A stretch of DNA of 64,000 nucleotides. Origin: Edaphochlamys debaryana. Taxonomy: Eukaryota > Chlorophyta > Chlorophyceae > Chlamydomonadales. The stretch lies in NCBI GenBank assembly GCA_016858145.1, contig JAEHOE010000001.1, positions 3,658,001 through 3,722,000 on the forward strand, in the 5' to 3' direction. Each line of letters begins with the position of its first letter. The stretch's first letter is position 1. A program made the translations under genes and the position numbers. Of this stretch, positions 36,708 through 48,173 are shown piece by piece. The notes beneath the pieces are model-generated. The model was not told where the DNA came from and searched no databases. It was given only the letters and a program-made list of their open reading frames with translations.

Positions 36708-37133
36708 CCCCGCCGTTCCCGCCCGGGCGATGCGCACACGGCCCTGCCGCCGACTCTACTGGGCTACAGATGCAGCAAGTATGTACCGAGGTGACGCCGT
36801 CAGGGGAATGCCAGCCCTAGCGGTGAACGTTTGCCGAGATTTCGGTAGCTGCGGAACGCTCTGCCTGAGCTAGCGGGCCTAGTCCGTAGCGAACAAGTTG
36901 CGGTTTTGGTTGTTATGGCTAAAGCAATCAAGCGGGCAGCTGTTTGGTGCTCTCGGCTTCCTGCCGTGCATCCACGCGATGCCGCAGCAGGCAAGCCCAA
37001 GCCCCCTCGCTCTGCAGTCTTGCACGGTGCGCTAGCTTGGTTATTCGGTCGCATAGGGAGCTGCCTGAAGCGCGGAGCTCGCTTTCTCGTGTTGCCTCCG
37101 CTTTGAGCCAGGGCAGGCTGCCCTAGAGCCAGC
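36708..37133. promoter_or_regulatory. Divergent promoter region, GPN1 and complex I-like genes
   Basis: A 426-base spacer separates divergent start codons. The GPN1 frame remains open a little upstream of 36707 but has no earlier in-frame ATG there. Confidence 0.4.
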
Positions 37134-37906
37134 ATGGTGTGGCCGGAGCCCCCCAACTACTATGAGGTCCCTAAGCATGGCTTCAAGGTCACGCTGGAGA
37201 ACCCGGCCTTCCCGATTGTGAACCCGGACCCCAGCATCACCGACGCGGGTGGGTGCAGCCTCTGGATAGCATTCGCTTGCAGTTAGAATGCATGCGCAGG
37301 ACCTCGGCATGAGGAAGTGTGGCTCCTGACCGCTGCGGGCCCTCGTGCGCGCAGTCACGAACATGCGCAAGGAGAACTGGTCGGTGGTCGGTGGCCTTGC
37401 AGCTGCTGGCTACGTGGCAGGCTACTACTTCGGTGGGCAGGGAGCTGTTTTGGGGTCCCAGGGAGCGGATGGTTGGGCAGGCGCTCACCCGGCCCTCCTG
37501 AACGCAGGCTCGCGCGTCTACTGGGCGAAGCCCACGGCGCTGTTCACGTCCATCTTCCTCGCAAAGAGCGGGCTGCTGTGGGGCATGTCCGACAGCGCCC
37601 GTGAGTGGGGGGGTCGTGCCCACGCCCACCCCTAGAACAGCACTCGGGGCCCGTTCCTCTCGGACCCGGCCATGGAGGGTTACCGAGCACTGGGCACGGG
37701 AAGGGCGCCTCAGTGCAGAGGCCATCTGTCCGTGTGCCAGGAACGGGCCAGGGGGAAGGGATGCTGGCCACCGGCGCCCCAGCTCGAGACCGCTCTCCGC
37801 TTGACGCGGTCCCTTGCCCTCCCCAGACCGGCTCATGGGCTTCAAGGAGAACGCCAAGGAGGTGGCGGCCAACATGCCGCACGTGATGCAGCGCGAGGCC
37901 TACTAA
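37134..37906 (+). CDS. Probable mitochondrial complex I 21 kDa-type (NUXM-like) subunit
   Basis: Likely accessory subunit of NADH:ubiquinone oxidoreductase in the inner mitochondrial membrane. Exons 37134-37248, 37355-37432, 37508-37600 and 37827-37906 join with agreeing phases, giving 121 residues. The pattern matches the plant/fungal 21 kDa family: an N-terminal FPIVNPDPS segment, a first hydrophobic span (NWSVVGGLAAAGYVAGYYFG), a second span (TALFTSIFLAKSGLLWGMSD) and a RLMGFKENAKEV tail. No cleavable presequence is evident, which is common for this subunit. The assignment rests on motif resemblance recalled from the family, not on an alignment. Confidence 0.6.
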
Positions 37907-38973
37907 GCGGCCCGGAGCAGTGGGCTCCCATCGCGGGCGAGGAGCTGGAGGAGCTGGGAGGGCGCTGTGGAGCTTCCGTGGAGAGGGCGGGAGGTCGGCA
38001 GGAGCGTGGGGAACGGCCACAGTCATGGGCAAGGCCGATGGCTGAAGGCCTGCAGGCGGGGGCCGACTACGGCATGCCCGTCCCTTGGTGCAGTGTGCTG
38101 TCACCAGGGGGACAGTGGTGCCACTGGCTTAGACATAGTTAGAACGGTGGGGGTCCCGGGGCGTGCGGTTCCGGCGCTGGTACTTTGCGGAAAGGGCAAC
38201 CGCGGTGAGGGTGCGTCCGGGTGACAGAGGAAGCATAACGGGGGGGGAGCAGCATTGCAGTTCGCGGTATCCTTGCGCTGCATGCGCAGCGGCAAGGGCA
38301 GGGCTTGAGCCGGCGAAACTACTGGGCCGCGTGCCAAGGTTGTGTAAGGCAAGCGCCAGAAGGAGGCATTACGGTTCCCAGGTTGGCAGATCCTGGTCCG
38401 CGTCGCGGCTGCTCTCACGGCGAGACCTGGGTTCGCAAGGCTGATGTCCTCTGGTGCCCATGAGCGTGATTTGGCGCACAGCGTACCCAAGCTCCAGAGG
38501 GCTATTTAGGGATGTGTGCAATCAGTGGGCTGCCGCATGGAGCACGTGAGCGAGCTGACCGCAGCACGATTCTCGCGCCGGCGGTTGAGGGGCTTCTGCC
38601 ATTCAGGCGACGGCATACCGCTTCGTGTGCTAGACGGGGGCTTGGCCTGACCTGCATGTGTTGCGCATGTTGGGCTCGCGTCGTGGCGCCTAGCGCCGCT
38701 GGCATGGGGGTTTTGTGCTCGCAGGGGCCGTGCAGCGTAGTCAGAACGTTGACGGGGGATGCAGCTGAGCGCGTCGATGTAGCCGCTGCCGCAACGCGAG
38801 AGGAAGGTAGGGTGCCAGCAATGTGCATCGCCAGGCAGGGGCGGACCTAGGGGCAGCCGCGCGCGCAAACGGTACTTTCCTGGCTCCTGGTGTCGAGGCC
38901 CCCGGTGTTGTGCGTGCAGGCGGCCGCCAGTCCCGCTAGAGCGCGTTGGCCCCACCTGTGATCAAAATGAAGC
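37907..38973. other. 3' flank of the complex I-like gene and spacer
   Basis: Only a TGTAA at 38343-38347 was found. No gene, repeat or structural RNA is recognised. Confidence 0.5.
38343..38347 (+). terminator. TGTAA poly(A) signal, complex I-like gene
   Basis: TGTAA lies 437 bases after the stop codon. Confidence 0.55.
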
Positions 38974-39228
38974 GCCGCTGGCATGGGGGCTGGGGCTGCC
39001 GCTGCCCCTGGTCTCACCCGCCTCCCTGCCCTGGTCGATGAATGCGAAGCAGGCGGGGAAGTGCGCCACCAGGTCCTCCTCCTCCAGGTCGTACACATCC
39101 ACGTGCTGGAGGGGGGGGAGAAGTAAGGGAGAGGGGATGTGTGGCTGGTGCGCAGCTTTCGCTTGCCAGAAAGCCCACGCTTGTTGGAGTGACGACATTG
39201 CGCTGGGTAGTTCAGAGGACCATCCTGA
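38974..39228 (-). pseudogene. Truncated partial copy of the dual-specificity phosphatase gene
   Basis: This minus-strand segment copies two separated parts of the phosphatase gene at 46136-47345. Plus-strand 38974-39153 matches ~46653-46835 (third exon with flanking intron), and 39154-39228 matches ~47299-47375 (start of exon 1). About 460 bases between them, including exon 2, are missing. The remaining frame reads from MSSLQQAWAFWQAKAA directly through former intron sequence into HVDVYDLEEEDLVAHFPACF. The exon with the catalytic HCAAGVSRS is absent, so no active phosphatase can be made. Retained intron sequence shows a DNA-level duplication, not a retrocopy. Confidence 0.8.
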
Positions 39229-40061
39229 GCGTAGGTCGGCGGGACCTGGGCGAAGGCCGGGGAGGCCGGGGCGCTGGTGGAGCGGCGAGGACACGGGGGC
39301 GCAGCTTGTGCGCCAGGCCGCTGCCTGTTCGAATCGACTTGGACCCCCAGGCACTGGATGGACAAGGAGTTGATAGTATACAGCCAAGATAGATTCAGCA
39401 GGCGTGAGGGCTGCTGGGCCCCATGCCAACATGTAGCCCAGGTCGGGGTCGCACGCCCACGCCCTGCCACGCCGTCGGCCGAGCCCTGCAGGCGTCTCCG
39501 AGTCCGTAACACACAGCGATGTCCGCTTCACGCAATCATGCTATTCCGTCCTGCGATCCCGCCAGCATCAGTACCAGACGCTCGCCCACCGCCAAAGCCA
39601 ACACACCCCAGGCCCAAGTGCTCTCAAACTGCGATTCCACAAGTCCACTTCCGTAGCCGCCACTTCCGTCGAAAGCCCTGGTGAAACGCCCCGCCCTCCA
39701 CAACATGCCCGCCAAATGGCTACCAGCGGTCCGGGCTAACAGCGGGCAGATGAAGACAAAGTGAGCAACGGCAGTACAGGAGGCTTATGAAGGTTCGTGC
39801 AGATATGAATAGGCGCTATCCGTTAGTGTCAACGAGAGCCCCAGGTGCCTGCGCTAGTCCGTAATCCAGTTGTGTCCGGAACACCCGCATAAGTAGGCAC
39901 ATGTTGTCCGCCCACGCCTTTCACCCTCAACCAGGCTCCAGGCATGCCCTGGGACTCAGCCAACAGACTAGCGCAAGCGTTCCTGCTAAAGCTCATGATT
40001 CCCCGGGCAATCTATCTAAACAACACACCCCGGCCCCCAAACCCACATCCCCTCCTTCGCC
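39229..40061. other. Spacer downstream of the phosphatase gene
   Basis: This is the 3' flank of the large minus-strand phosphatase gene. No clear poly(A) signal or coding region was seen. Confidence 0.45.
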
Positions 40062-43000
40062 TCACGGCCCCGCCCCGTCCTCTGAGCCGGATGCTGAGCC
40101 ACCCATCTTGCACGGCGACCGCACGCTGTCCGCCCGCTCCACCCCTGGAGCCGGCGCCACCACCAGTCGGTCCAGGTGCAGCCCGTCCCGCCGCACCGCT
40201 GCCCCTGCGCCCGCAACCACCCCAGCCCCGGGCCCGGCTCGATCGCCGTTGCGCGGATCTGCCATGGGCGACAGGCCTGTCGACACGCTGCTCCCCAGCG
40301 TTGACGGAGGCGACACAATCGAACTTAGCCCGGGGCCCGAGCAGAGCCCAGGCACGGGGTACTGTCGTGCGCTGGCGTCCGTGGAGTGCGTGCTGGGGCC
40401 TGCGGCCTCGGGGGGCTGCAGCGCCGCGAGCTCGTGCGGCAGGCGCACGTGGAGGTCGCCGCGGGCAGAGCCATGTGCGGCTGCAGCGGGGTCCAGCTGG
40501 GGGCCGGTGGTGGCGAAGGGCGAGGCAGACCCCGGACCGGGGCCGCCGGTGTGGTGCGGCACGGCAGAGGCGCTGGCGCGGCTGCGGGTGGGCTGCTGCT
40601 GCGGCTGCGGCGGGGACATGGGCGGCGAGAGGGGCCCGGGCACGCCGCCGCCGCTGCGGGTGGCGCGCGGGGTGGAGGCGGGCGACGCGAGGATGGCCGA
40701 GGGCGAGGGCATGGGCAGCAGCTTGCGGCCCAGCACGGGCTTGAGCAGGGAGGGGTCGGGCCGGGGCCGGGAGGCGTCTGCCGCCCCCGCAGGCAGGCCC
40801 TCAGCAGCAGCAGCACTGGTGGCGGGGGCAGGGGCGTTGCTCGGGGCCAGAGACGGGGGCCCCGCCAGGACGCCCCACAGCGCAGGGCTAGGCGCCGGCT
40901 CGGGCAGGTCGGCCATCGCTGGCGGCGCCCGCGGCGAGAGCACGCCGCTGCTGTGCGCCGGCGGAGAGCCGCCGCTGGCCGTTGGGGGCGAGGGCCCTCC
41001 TGCGCCCGGAGAGCGGCCCAGCGGGGACCCCGGCCCCAGGGCGGGGGCGCCAACCGCAGCCGCGTAAGCCCCGGCCGCGCCAGGGGCCGTGGCTGAGTGC
41101 GTGTGCTGCGGGGAGTGGTGCATAGCACGCGCCGCACGCATGGGGTCCCACACGCGCACCGCTCCCGCCGTGTCGCCCCCCGGGCCCGATAGAATTGCAC
41201 CCGCCGCCGGTGCGCCGCCGCCGCTGCTGCTGGTGCTGCTGCCGCCGAAGCTGGGGGCGGCGGCGTAGGTGGAGGGACCCACGCTGGTGCTGCGGACCGT
41301 GGCACGGACGCCCGTCGGCAGAGCACTCGCGGTGGTGGGTGCAGCCGAGGGCGGTGAGGGCGCAGGCGCGGGGGGCTTGGGCCCGACGCTGAGGGTCAGG
41401 CGAGAGGGCAGCTCGTAGGCTGACGAAGCCGGCGGTTCGACATGTGCTTCGGAGCTGAAGCTGGGCGGCCACTGCGGGTGGAGCGCGTGGTGCTGGTGGG
41501 GCGGGTGCGGCTGTGAGGGGGCTGGCGTTGGGCCGGGCTCGGGTGTGGCTGAGGCCATGGTCGCAAGGGCGGCTGAGGAGCGGCTGTTGGCGCTCCAGGG
41601 GTGGGAGAAGGCCGCGGGTGGGGAGGTGCCCGGGGCCGCCCCGCCGCCGCTGCTGCTCACGCGCGGGGCCGGTGCCTCTTGCTGAGGCGGGTGCGAGGGG
41701 TACTGCAGCGGCAGCGGCGGCTGCTCGTCGGGGCGGGGGGAGGGCTGGGGCGAGGCGAGCTGAGCGAGGTTGAAGGCAGCGGACGGCGGTGCAGAGGACA
41801 GCCCCCCGGCCTGAACGGGAGCCACGGGCAGGGGCGGGGCCCCTGACGGCCGGTAAACCTGCACCCCCGGGGGCAGCGGCGGCGAGGCCTGCGGCCACCC
41901 GCTCGACGGCGGCGACATCATGGGCGGCAGGCTGGCGCCGGACGCGCTCACGCGACCCCCTGCAACCGTGCCGCCTCCGGCAAAGGCTGCAGCAACCATC
42001 GCCGATGCAGTACCGGTGCTGCCGCGGCTGGGGCCGTAGCCGGCTGCCGGCCCTAGGCCCCCAGCCGCCCCGGCAGTGGGCGCGTGCAGCATGCTGAGCG
42101 CCCCGCTGTAGGAGCTGCGGCCCCGCCGCTCCGTGCCGCCAGCGCCGGCGCCGGCCGTTGCGCCATACGCTGGCGCTAGCGCCACGGCCGATCCCCAGGA
42201 GCTGGTGGTGCCAGATGTGGTGGAGCGGGGCACGGCAGCGGCCGCACCCGTCCTGGGCCCCACCTCGGGTCCGGCGGCGGCGGCAGAGGCTGCCGCCACG
42301 GCCCCTTCAAACCCGAAGCCCCGGCCGACGCCGAAGGGCACAGGTGCTGACGTGCGAGCCATCAGGCCGACACCGTCGGCCACCGGCGCCGCCGCTAGTA
42401 CCACCGGCCCAACTGACGGCTGCGGCGGAGCTGCCCCCACGCCGACTCGGCCCCAGACGGAGCGAGCGGTGGCGTTGGCACTCGCCCGGGCGCTACCGTC
42501 CTCTGAGAAATGCCTGGGTCCGAACCGGACCCTGCGGGGCGCTCCGCCGCCGCCGCCGCCGCCCCTGGCCGTGCCGTCGTCGCCGCCCCAGCGCAGCGGC
42601 TCCTGGGGGAGCAGGTCCAGACCCACCACGTCCTCCTCGCCCTCGTCGTCCCCGTCGAGCACACCAGCCAGGAGAAGGTCGGGCGACTCGTCCCCTCCCG
42701 GCGCACGCAGCACTGCCTCGCTGTCCGGCCCCCACCCAAATGTGCCCGACGTGCTGGACAGCGGCTGGGACTCGCGCGCCGCCAGGCCTGCGTTGGCGGA
42801 GACGGCGGCGGCCGCCGCCGCCGCTGCCCACGCCGCCGCCGCCGGGTCGCCACCGCCGAGCGCTGCGACTGTGGGGCTGGCGGAGCCCGATCGGGAGAGC
42901 TTGCGGGCGCGGTCGTTGGGGCCCGCGCCGCCGCCGCCGGCGTCGGAGCGGCGGCGGGGCTGCAGCTGCCAACCCGAGGGCGAGGCCATGGGTGACCCCA

Positions 43001-46000
43001 TGCCGCTCAGCGCAGGCGGCAGGAACACGCTGGAGCGAATGCCGCCCACGCCCCCACCTCCGCCTCCGCCCTCGCCTCCCGCGCCGCCGGATTCAATCGC
43101 CTCCACCTCCGCAGCCCCTGGCTCACCGCCGTCGTGGGACCCGCGGCCGCCCAGGAGGGACACAATGGACCGCAGCACGCGCTTGTGGATGGGCGTGCCG
43201 GCGGCGCGTTCGTCGCCGCCCTCGCCTTCGTCCGGCGAGTCGGCGGCGGCGGCGGCCCCTCCAGCAGCGGCTGCGGCGGCCGTGGCGCCCCATTCGGCCT
43301 TGCGCGAGTTCACGCGGCTGCGGATGGTGAGGCCGCGGAGCGGTTCCGCCGAGGGCGGCGGCGGCGGCATGAGCGCGGGGTTGTATGCGCCCGGCGGAGA
43401 CAGGCCGCCCAGGGGGACGGAGGTGCGGTCGAGGGAGGAGCGGCCGGCGGAGGAGTGGCCGGAGGTATTGCTGAGTCCGCCGGTGCTGCCGCTGGCACCC
43501 GCGAGCTGCGCGGGGATGAGGGCGGCTGCGTCGCCGGTGCCGGCGCCGTCCGGAGAGGCGAAGGTGGTGGATGCGAGGCGGGAGGCGCGGGAGCTGCCAG
43601 CGCGCCCGTACGGAGCGGCCGTGCTGCTGCCGTGCGCGGCGCCGCTGCCGCCGTTGGCTGCCTCCGCCTCGCCGCCGTGCTGAGCGTGGCCCGTGTGGTG
43701 GACCACGTGCTGCACGTGCTGCGGGCTGCTCGTCACGCTGGCCGTACGGGAGGTCGCGATCTCGGGCTCGGCCCGCACGTACGGCGGCAGCACGTCCGCA
43801 CCCCCTCCCCCGCCGCCCATGTGCGCCAGCAGGAGTGACGCAACCACGTGTGACGGCTCCACGCCGGTCTCGCCCCCACCAGGGCCGTCCAGGAAGAGCT
43901 GCCGAATGGGCCCCTCATCGCCGCCCAGCTCCGGAAAGCCGTTGCCACCGCTGCCGCCGCCGCCGCGTGAAGAGCCGTGCCCGCCCCCCAGGCGGCTGGG
44001 GGTGCGGTCCAGGTCGGCCGGCGTCAGCACGGGCTGGCTGGCCCAAGCGCTGGGCGCGTGGCTGCGCGGGCCGCCACCACCCGCGGTCGTGGGGTCGGCT
44101 GTGCCGGTGCCGCGCGGCGGGGTGGCGGGCGAAGACTCCGGGGCGCTGCTCGAGGCCGCCTCCCCTGCGCCTGTGCCGGGGCCGACACCCTCGGCGCTTT
44201 TGCTGCTTGCGTTGCTGGTGTTGCTGCTGTCGGAGCTGCTGGCTGAGCTGCGGTCTCCGACAGAGGGGTCGCCGTGCGGCGGCGGGGCCAGGGCGCTGCT
44301 GGCACCGCTGTCCGTGCTGACCCGCTGCTGCGCCGCGGCCGCCGCTCCTGGGCCGCCGGGCACGGAGCCGGGGGCGTGTGGGCTTGGCGCCGGCGCCCCC
44401 GCCTGCCCCGGCTCGGCCTGGCCGTCGGTTGCACCCGGGCCCGGGCGCATGACCGACCCCAGCGCACGAGCGAGCATGTCCTGCAGGCGCAATAAAGATC
44501 AAGATCAAGAGTCATGGGCTTGTCGATACGAGGACCTCAAAGCCCCACGATGCAAGCGTGCACTCGGCAACCCGGGGCGCACCTGCAGACTGTCGCTTGC
44601 AATTCGACGGGGGGCGGGGCGGCGGCCGCCAAGGGGCATGGGCGTGTCGCTGCCGCCTGCCCTACTTCTGCCCAGCTGAGCCGCCTCGCCGAACTCGCTG
44701 TCTGTGCTGCTCTCCGTCCGCAGCTGCGGCCCGGTCGTGCCGGTGGCAGAGCCGGACGGACCGGCGTGGCCGGTGAGTCCCTGGGCTTGGGCTTGGGCCC
44801 GTTGATTCAGCGGCGGCTGTTGGGCGGAGATGGGTGGCTGCTGCGGCTGCTGCGGGTGCTGTGGCGGGAACGAGTACGGACCGCGGCCGTCCGTGCGAGC
44901 GCCGGAGCGCGGCGGGGGCGGTACGTGGACGGTGCTCGAGACTGCTGCGTGCCAGGCGGAAGCGGTGGCGGTATGCGAGGCCTGGTCCACCGCCCACACA
45001 CCGCTGGTGCTGGCGCGGGCGGGAGGGCCCCCGGAGGCGTAGCCGTGCGCTGTGGAGGTGGGCGGGAAGCCCCAGGGCTCGGGGCCCGGCGGCACGAACC
45101 CGATAGCGCCGGCCGAGGCATGACGGTTGGCGAAAAACCCATCACCCGCCGACCCCTGCCCAGTGCCTGGGGGCACGGCGCCGAGCGCACCCAACGATCC
45201 GCGGTACCGTGCGACCTCAGCCCCGTACGTGGCACCCGGTTGGGCTTGCGGGAGCGCTTGGCCCGCCTGCGGCCAGCCAGAGGCGGCCGGGGCCCGCTGG
45301 CTGCCGTACAGCATGGTCGAGTACGACACCTGCTGCGGAGCTGCCCCGTACGGCGCTGACGCATCCGCCTGGGCGTGCTGCTGCGCTCGGGACCAGGCCG
45401 CGAGCGCGGATGCGTCGGGGATGCCCGACACCGTGTGGCGGCCGCTGGGGCTGGGGTGGGCGCCGAGGCCCGACTGCCGGGGCGACGTTTGCGGGGGCGG
45501 CATGGCCAGCGGGGGCAGGGACACGTGCGGTGGCAGCGGGGGTGTGCGGCCCTGCGGCGGGGGCTGCTGCTGCTGCCAGGCGGCCTGGCCCGACCATTGC
45601 TGCGCCCCTGCCGCCCAGCCTGACGACGACGTTCTGGCGGCAGCACCTCTGGGGCCGGGAGGCGTGGGCGCACCCCGCCTCGCGCCCCCGTCGCCGCCGC
45701 CCAGCGCCAGCACCTGCCGCCCCGGCGGCCACCCGTCCGGCCACACGCCGTCGCTCGCGCTGCGCTCCAGCCCGAGCCCCGGCGCCAGGTTCCCCGTCTC
45801 CACGGCCGCCGCCATGGCGCCGCCGTCCCCCGGCGGGGCCTTGCTGGGGGAGCTGGAGGGGGTGCCCGGGCGGCTGGAGCTGGGGCTGACGCTCTCCTCG
45901 CGGCTCAGTTCTGGCGGGGCGAGGTCGCAGGCGCCCTTGACGGTGGCGGCACCGCCAGTGCCGGGGGCCGCCGTCGAGTCGCCGCCGAAGCGGTTGGGGA

Positions 46001-47345
46001 AGGCCATTGCGCGGAGCTGCGGCGCAACACGGGAGGGGCACCGGCTCCGTCAAGCCTCCTGACCCCGGCCCGCCTACCCGCCCGGCCCACTCCCGTCTCT
46101 CTACCCACCTGCGCGCGTCCCCAACCGACTTCCAACTAGCCCACCAGCCCCAGCACCCCGGCCACCTCCCCCACCTGGAGGAAGCGGTCCAGCGTCCACG
46201 GCTGCCACCCCTCCACGGAGCAGCCCGCGTCCTGGAAGGCCTGGAGCTGCAGCGCGAAGCCCTGGTTGGGGTTGACCAGCGGCCGGGCGGCCTTGACCGC
46301 CGCGCGCGCGTCCTCCAGGCTCAGGCCCCCCCGCGCCATGAGGTAGGCCATCACCACGGAGGCGGAGCGGGACACGCCGGCCGCGCAGTGCACCAGCACG
46401 GCGCCTGGAGGGCGTGGGGTGGGCATGGGGATCGGGGTGGGGGTGGGTCGGGGGTTGTTTGAAGCTGAGCGGGTGGGGCGGGGGTGGGGTGGAGGGAAGG
46501 CGGGGAAGATGGGTGGATGGGGGGTAGGGGTGGCTGGACTGAGGGAGCAGCGCGGACCAGACGGGCAGGCATGGCATGTGGAGGGGGGGAGCGGAGCGCC
46601 GGCGAGAGCCTCCTGTGACTGGTAGGCGCAGGGGCCGCACGCAGGGCCTAGAGCCGCTGGCATGGGGGCTGGGGCTGCCGCTGCCCCTGGTCTCACCCGC
46701 CTCCCTGCCCTGGTCAATGAAGGCGAAGCAGGCGGGGAAGTGCGCCACCAGGTCCTCCTCCTCCAGGTCGTACACGTCCACGTGCTGCAGGGGGGGGGAG
46801 GGGGAGAGAAGTGAGGGAGAGGGGACGTGTGGCTGGTGCACTCCCCCCTGGCGAGGCCGGGTCATCGTGAACACTCCATCTTTGATCCCCGCCCCGGGTT
46901 CCCTCGCGTGCCCAGGGCTTCCACGGTTCAGGCCTGTCGTGAGCTTCGCCACCGGAGTGCCCTTTCCGCCCCTCGACCCCTCACCTGATAGGCGAAGGAG
47001 GAAGGGTGGCTTGGCGACAGCTCCTTCCCAACCTGTGTAGGGGAAGCCGTCAGAGTGTCAGATATGCCTCTCGCGCCAACCTGCCAGTTTCAGCGAGCCT
47101 GCAGTCGCGGCGACTAGGCCGCGGCATGCCATGGCCATGCCCACCTGGAGCACATGGGTGATACCAGCCTCCTTCAACGTCTGCAGCTGCGCCTCAAGGT
47201 GCAAGCTTGACAGATAGAGACGTGGAGCGCATAAACAGAGTTTGTCTCTGCTTGCAGCGTCTGCAGGGGGCCGGCGATTGCCCAGCGTCTTGGCGATAGC
47301 GGCTTTTGCTTGCCAGAAAGACCATGCTTGTTGGGGTGACGACAT
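40062..47345 (-). CDS. Dual-specificity phosphatase with giant disordered tail
   Basis: The N-terminal 190 residues form a MAP-kinase-phosphatase-like catalytic domain. Exons in transcript order are 47345-47145, 47032-46985, 46784-46697, 46404-46175, 46016-44583 and 44480-40062, giving 2,139 residues with agreeing phases. Motifs are LYLSSLHLEAQLQTLKEAGI, the general-acid region HVDVYDLEEEDL and the P-loop VHCAAGVSRSASVVMAYLM (Cys ~119, Arg ~125). The domain ends WTLDRFLQ, where a CAG|GTGGGG donor joins a GCCGCAG acceptor and reads on as LRAMAFPNRFGG. The remaining ~1,950 residues are Gly/Ala/Pro/Ser-rich without a recognisable domain; 4.4 kb of it lies in one exon. Alternatively there are two genes: read-through of the fourth exon would stop at 46136, and a second protein would start at 46007. 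Only 128 bases would separate them, which favours one gene. Confidence 0.65.
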
Positions 47346-47735
47346 TGCGCTTGTCTGGGTACTTCAGACGTCCATTCCGCGCTTGTCGGGGTGTTCAGAC
47401 GAACATTTCCCCGATATTAAGCCGCTCCTCCAGACGCGCCTAAGCACTGATCATACGTCACCGGTATGCCTTCTGTGATCGTGTCATCGCCCGCTAACAA
47501 CAGCGTTGCTAGGGGGAAGTGAGCGGGCTCGGAGTCCAAATGGCGCCCAGCCGAAGCGAGTGTATGCTCCTGTTTGTTAGGTTGGGGAGCACATTTGTTG
47601 GAGCACTGCAGCCTTGCAACGCCAGCGAAATCGACCGGCACGTCACGAAGTGCTGTCAGGCCCCGGTCCGAATACGGGAGGCGGCACCTGCCATCGAGGG
47701 GGTGTGGGGGCAAGGGGCAGCTTCCGCTAGAGGCT

Positions 47736-47740
47736 TTACA
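47736..47740 (-). terminator. TGTAA poly(A) signal, TPR-like gene
   Basis: The plus strand reads TTACA. It lies about 434 bases past the stop codon of the minus-strand gene. Confidence 0.5.
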
Positions 47741-48111
47741 AGCCTGACCCCATAAGCCCCGGCCTCAGTTCGACATTGTAAAACCACTTATCGGTTCAGG
47801 CCGCTTGGAACAGTGCCTGGCCCGTGCATACCCGTAGCCTTCCCCGCGCGCAGCTGCCAACCCATCCCTCGGCACATGGACAACTCGACTGCACTGCCAC
47901 AACAGCCGCCCCACAAGCAACACACCCCTCACAAATTGCACGTCCATGCGTCGACAGGTACCTATACAGGTACATAGCCTGCTTCCAAGCTTTCCAACTC
48001 CGTCAGGCTCCGTCAGGCACTTCGGGCGGCTCCGTCAGGCTCTTCACCTGGCACAGCCCATCGCCCATCGGCCAGCCCGCCAGTACTCATCCCCATACAC
48101 TTATGCAACCT

Positions 48112-48160
48112 ACCACCACCACCACCACCACCACCACCACCACCACCACCACCACCACCA
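48112..48160 (+). repeat. (ACC)16 microsatellite
   Basis: An uninterrupted trinucleotide tract of about 49 bases starts only 13 bases past the TPR-like gene's stop codon, so it lies at the beginning of that 3' UTR. On the transcript strand it reads (GGT)n. Confidence 0.95.
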
Positions 48161-48173
48161 TGGCACCGCCCCG

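Larger units (their letters stand above)
47346..48173. other. Spacer between the TPR-like and phosphatase genes
   Basis: Both neighbours are on the minus strand, so this holds the TPR-like gene's 3' UTR and the phosphatase promoter. Contents seen are the ACC microsatellite at 48112-48160 and a minus-strand TGTAA at 47736-47740. Confidence 0.5.

Noticed and set aside
42133..43683. 516-residue open frame on the plus strand
   Set aside because: It lies opposite the 4.4 kb phosphatase-tail exon and mirrors its GC-rich codons. It has no family motif and is a shadow frame.
44505..46007. Separate 500-residue gene starting at 46007
   Set aside because: Possible, but a phase-0 acceptor lies directly upstream and only 128 bases separate it from the phosphatase stop. 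It is kept as an alternative within the phosphatase entry.
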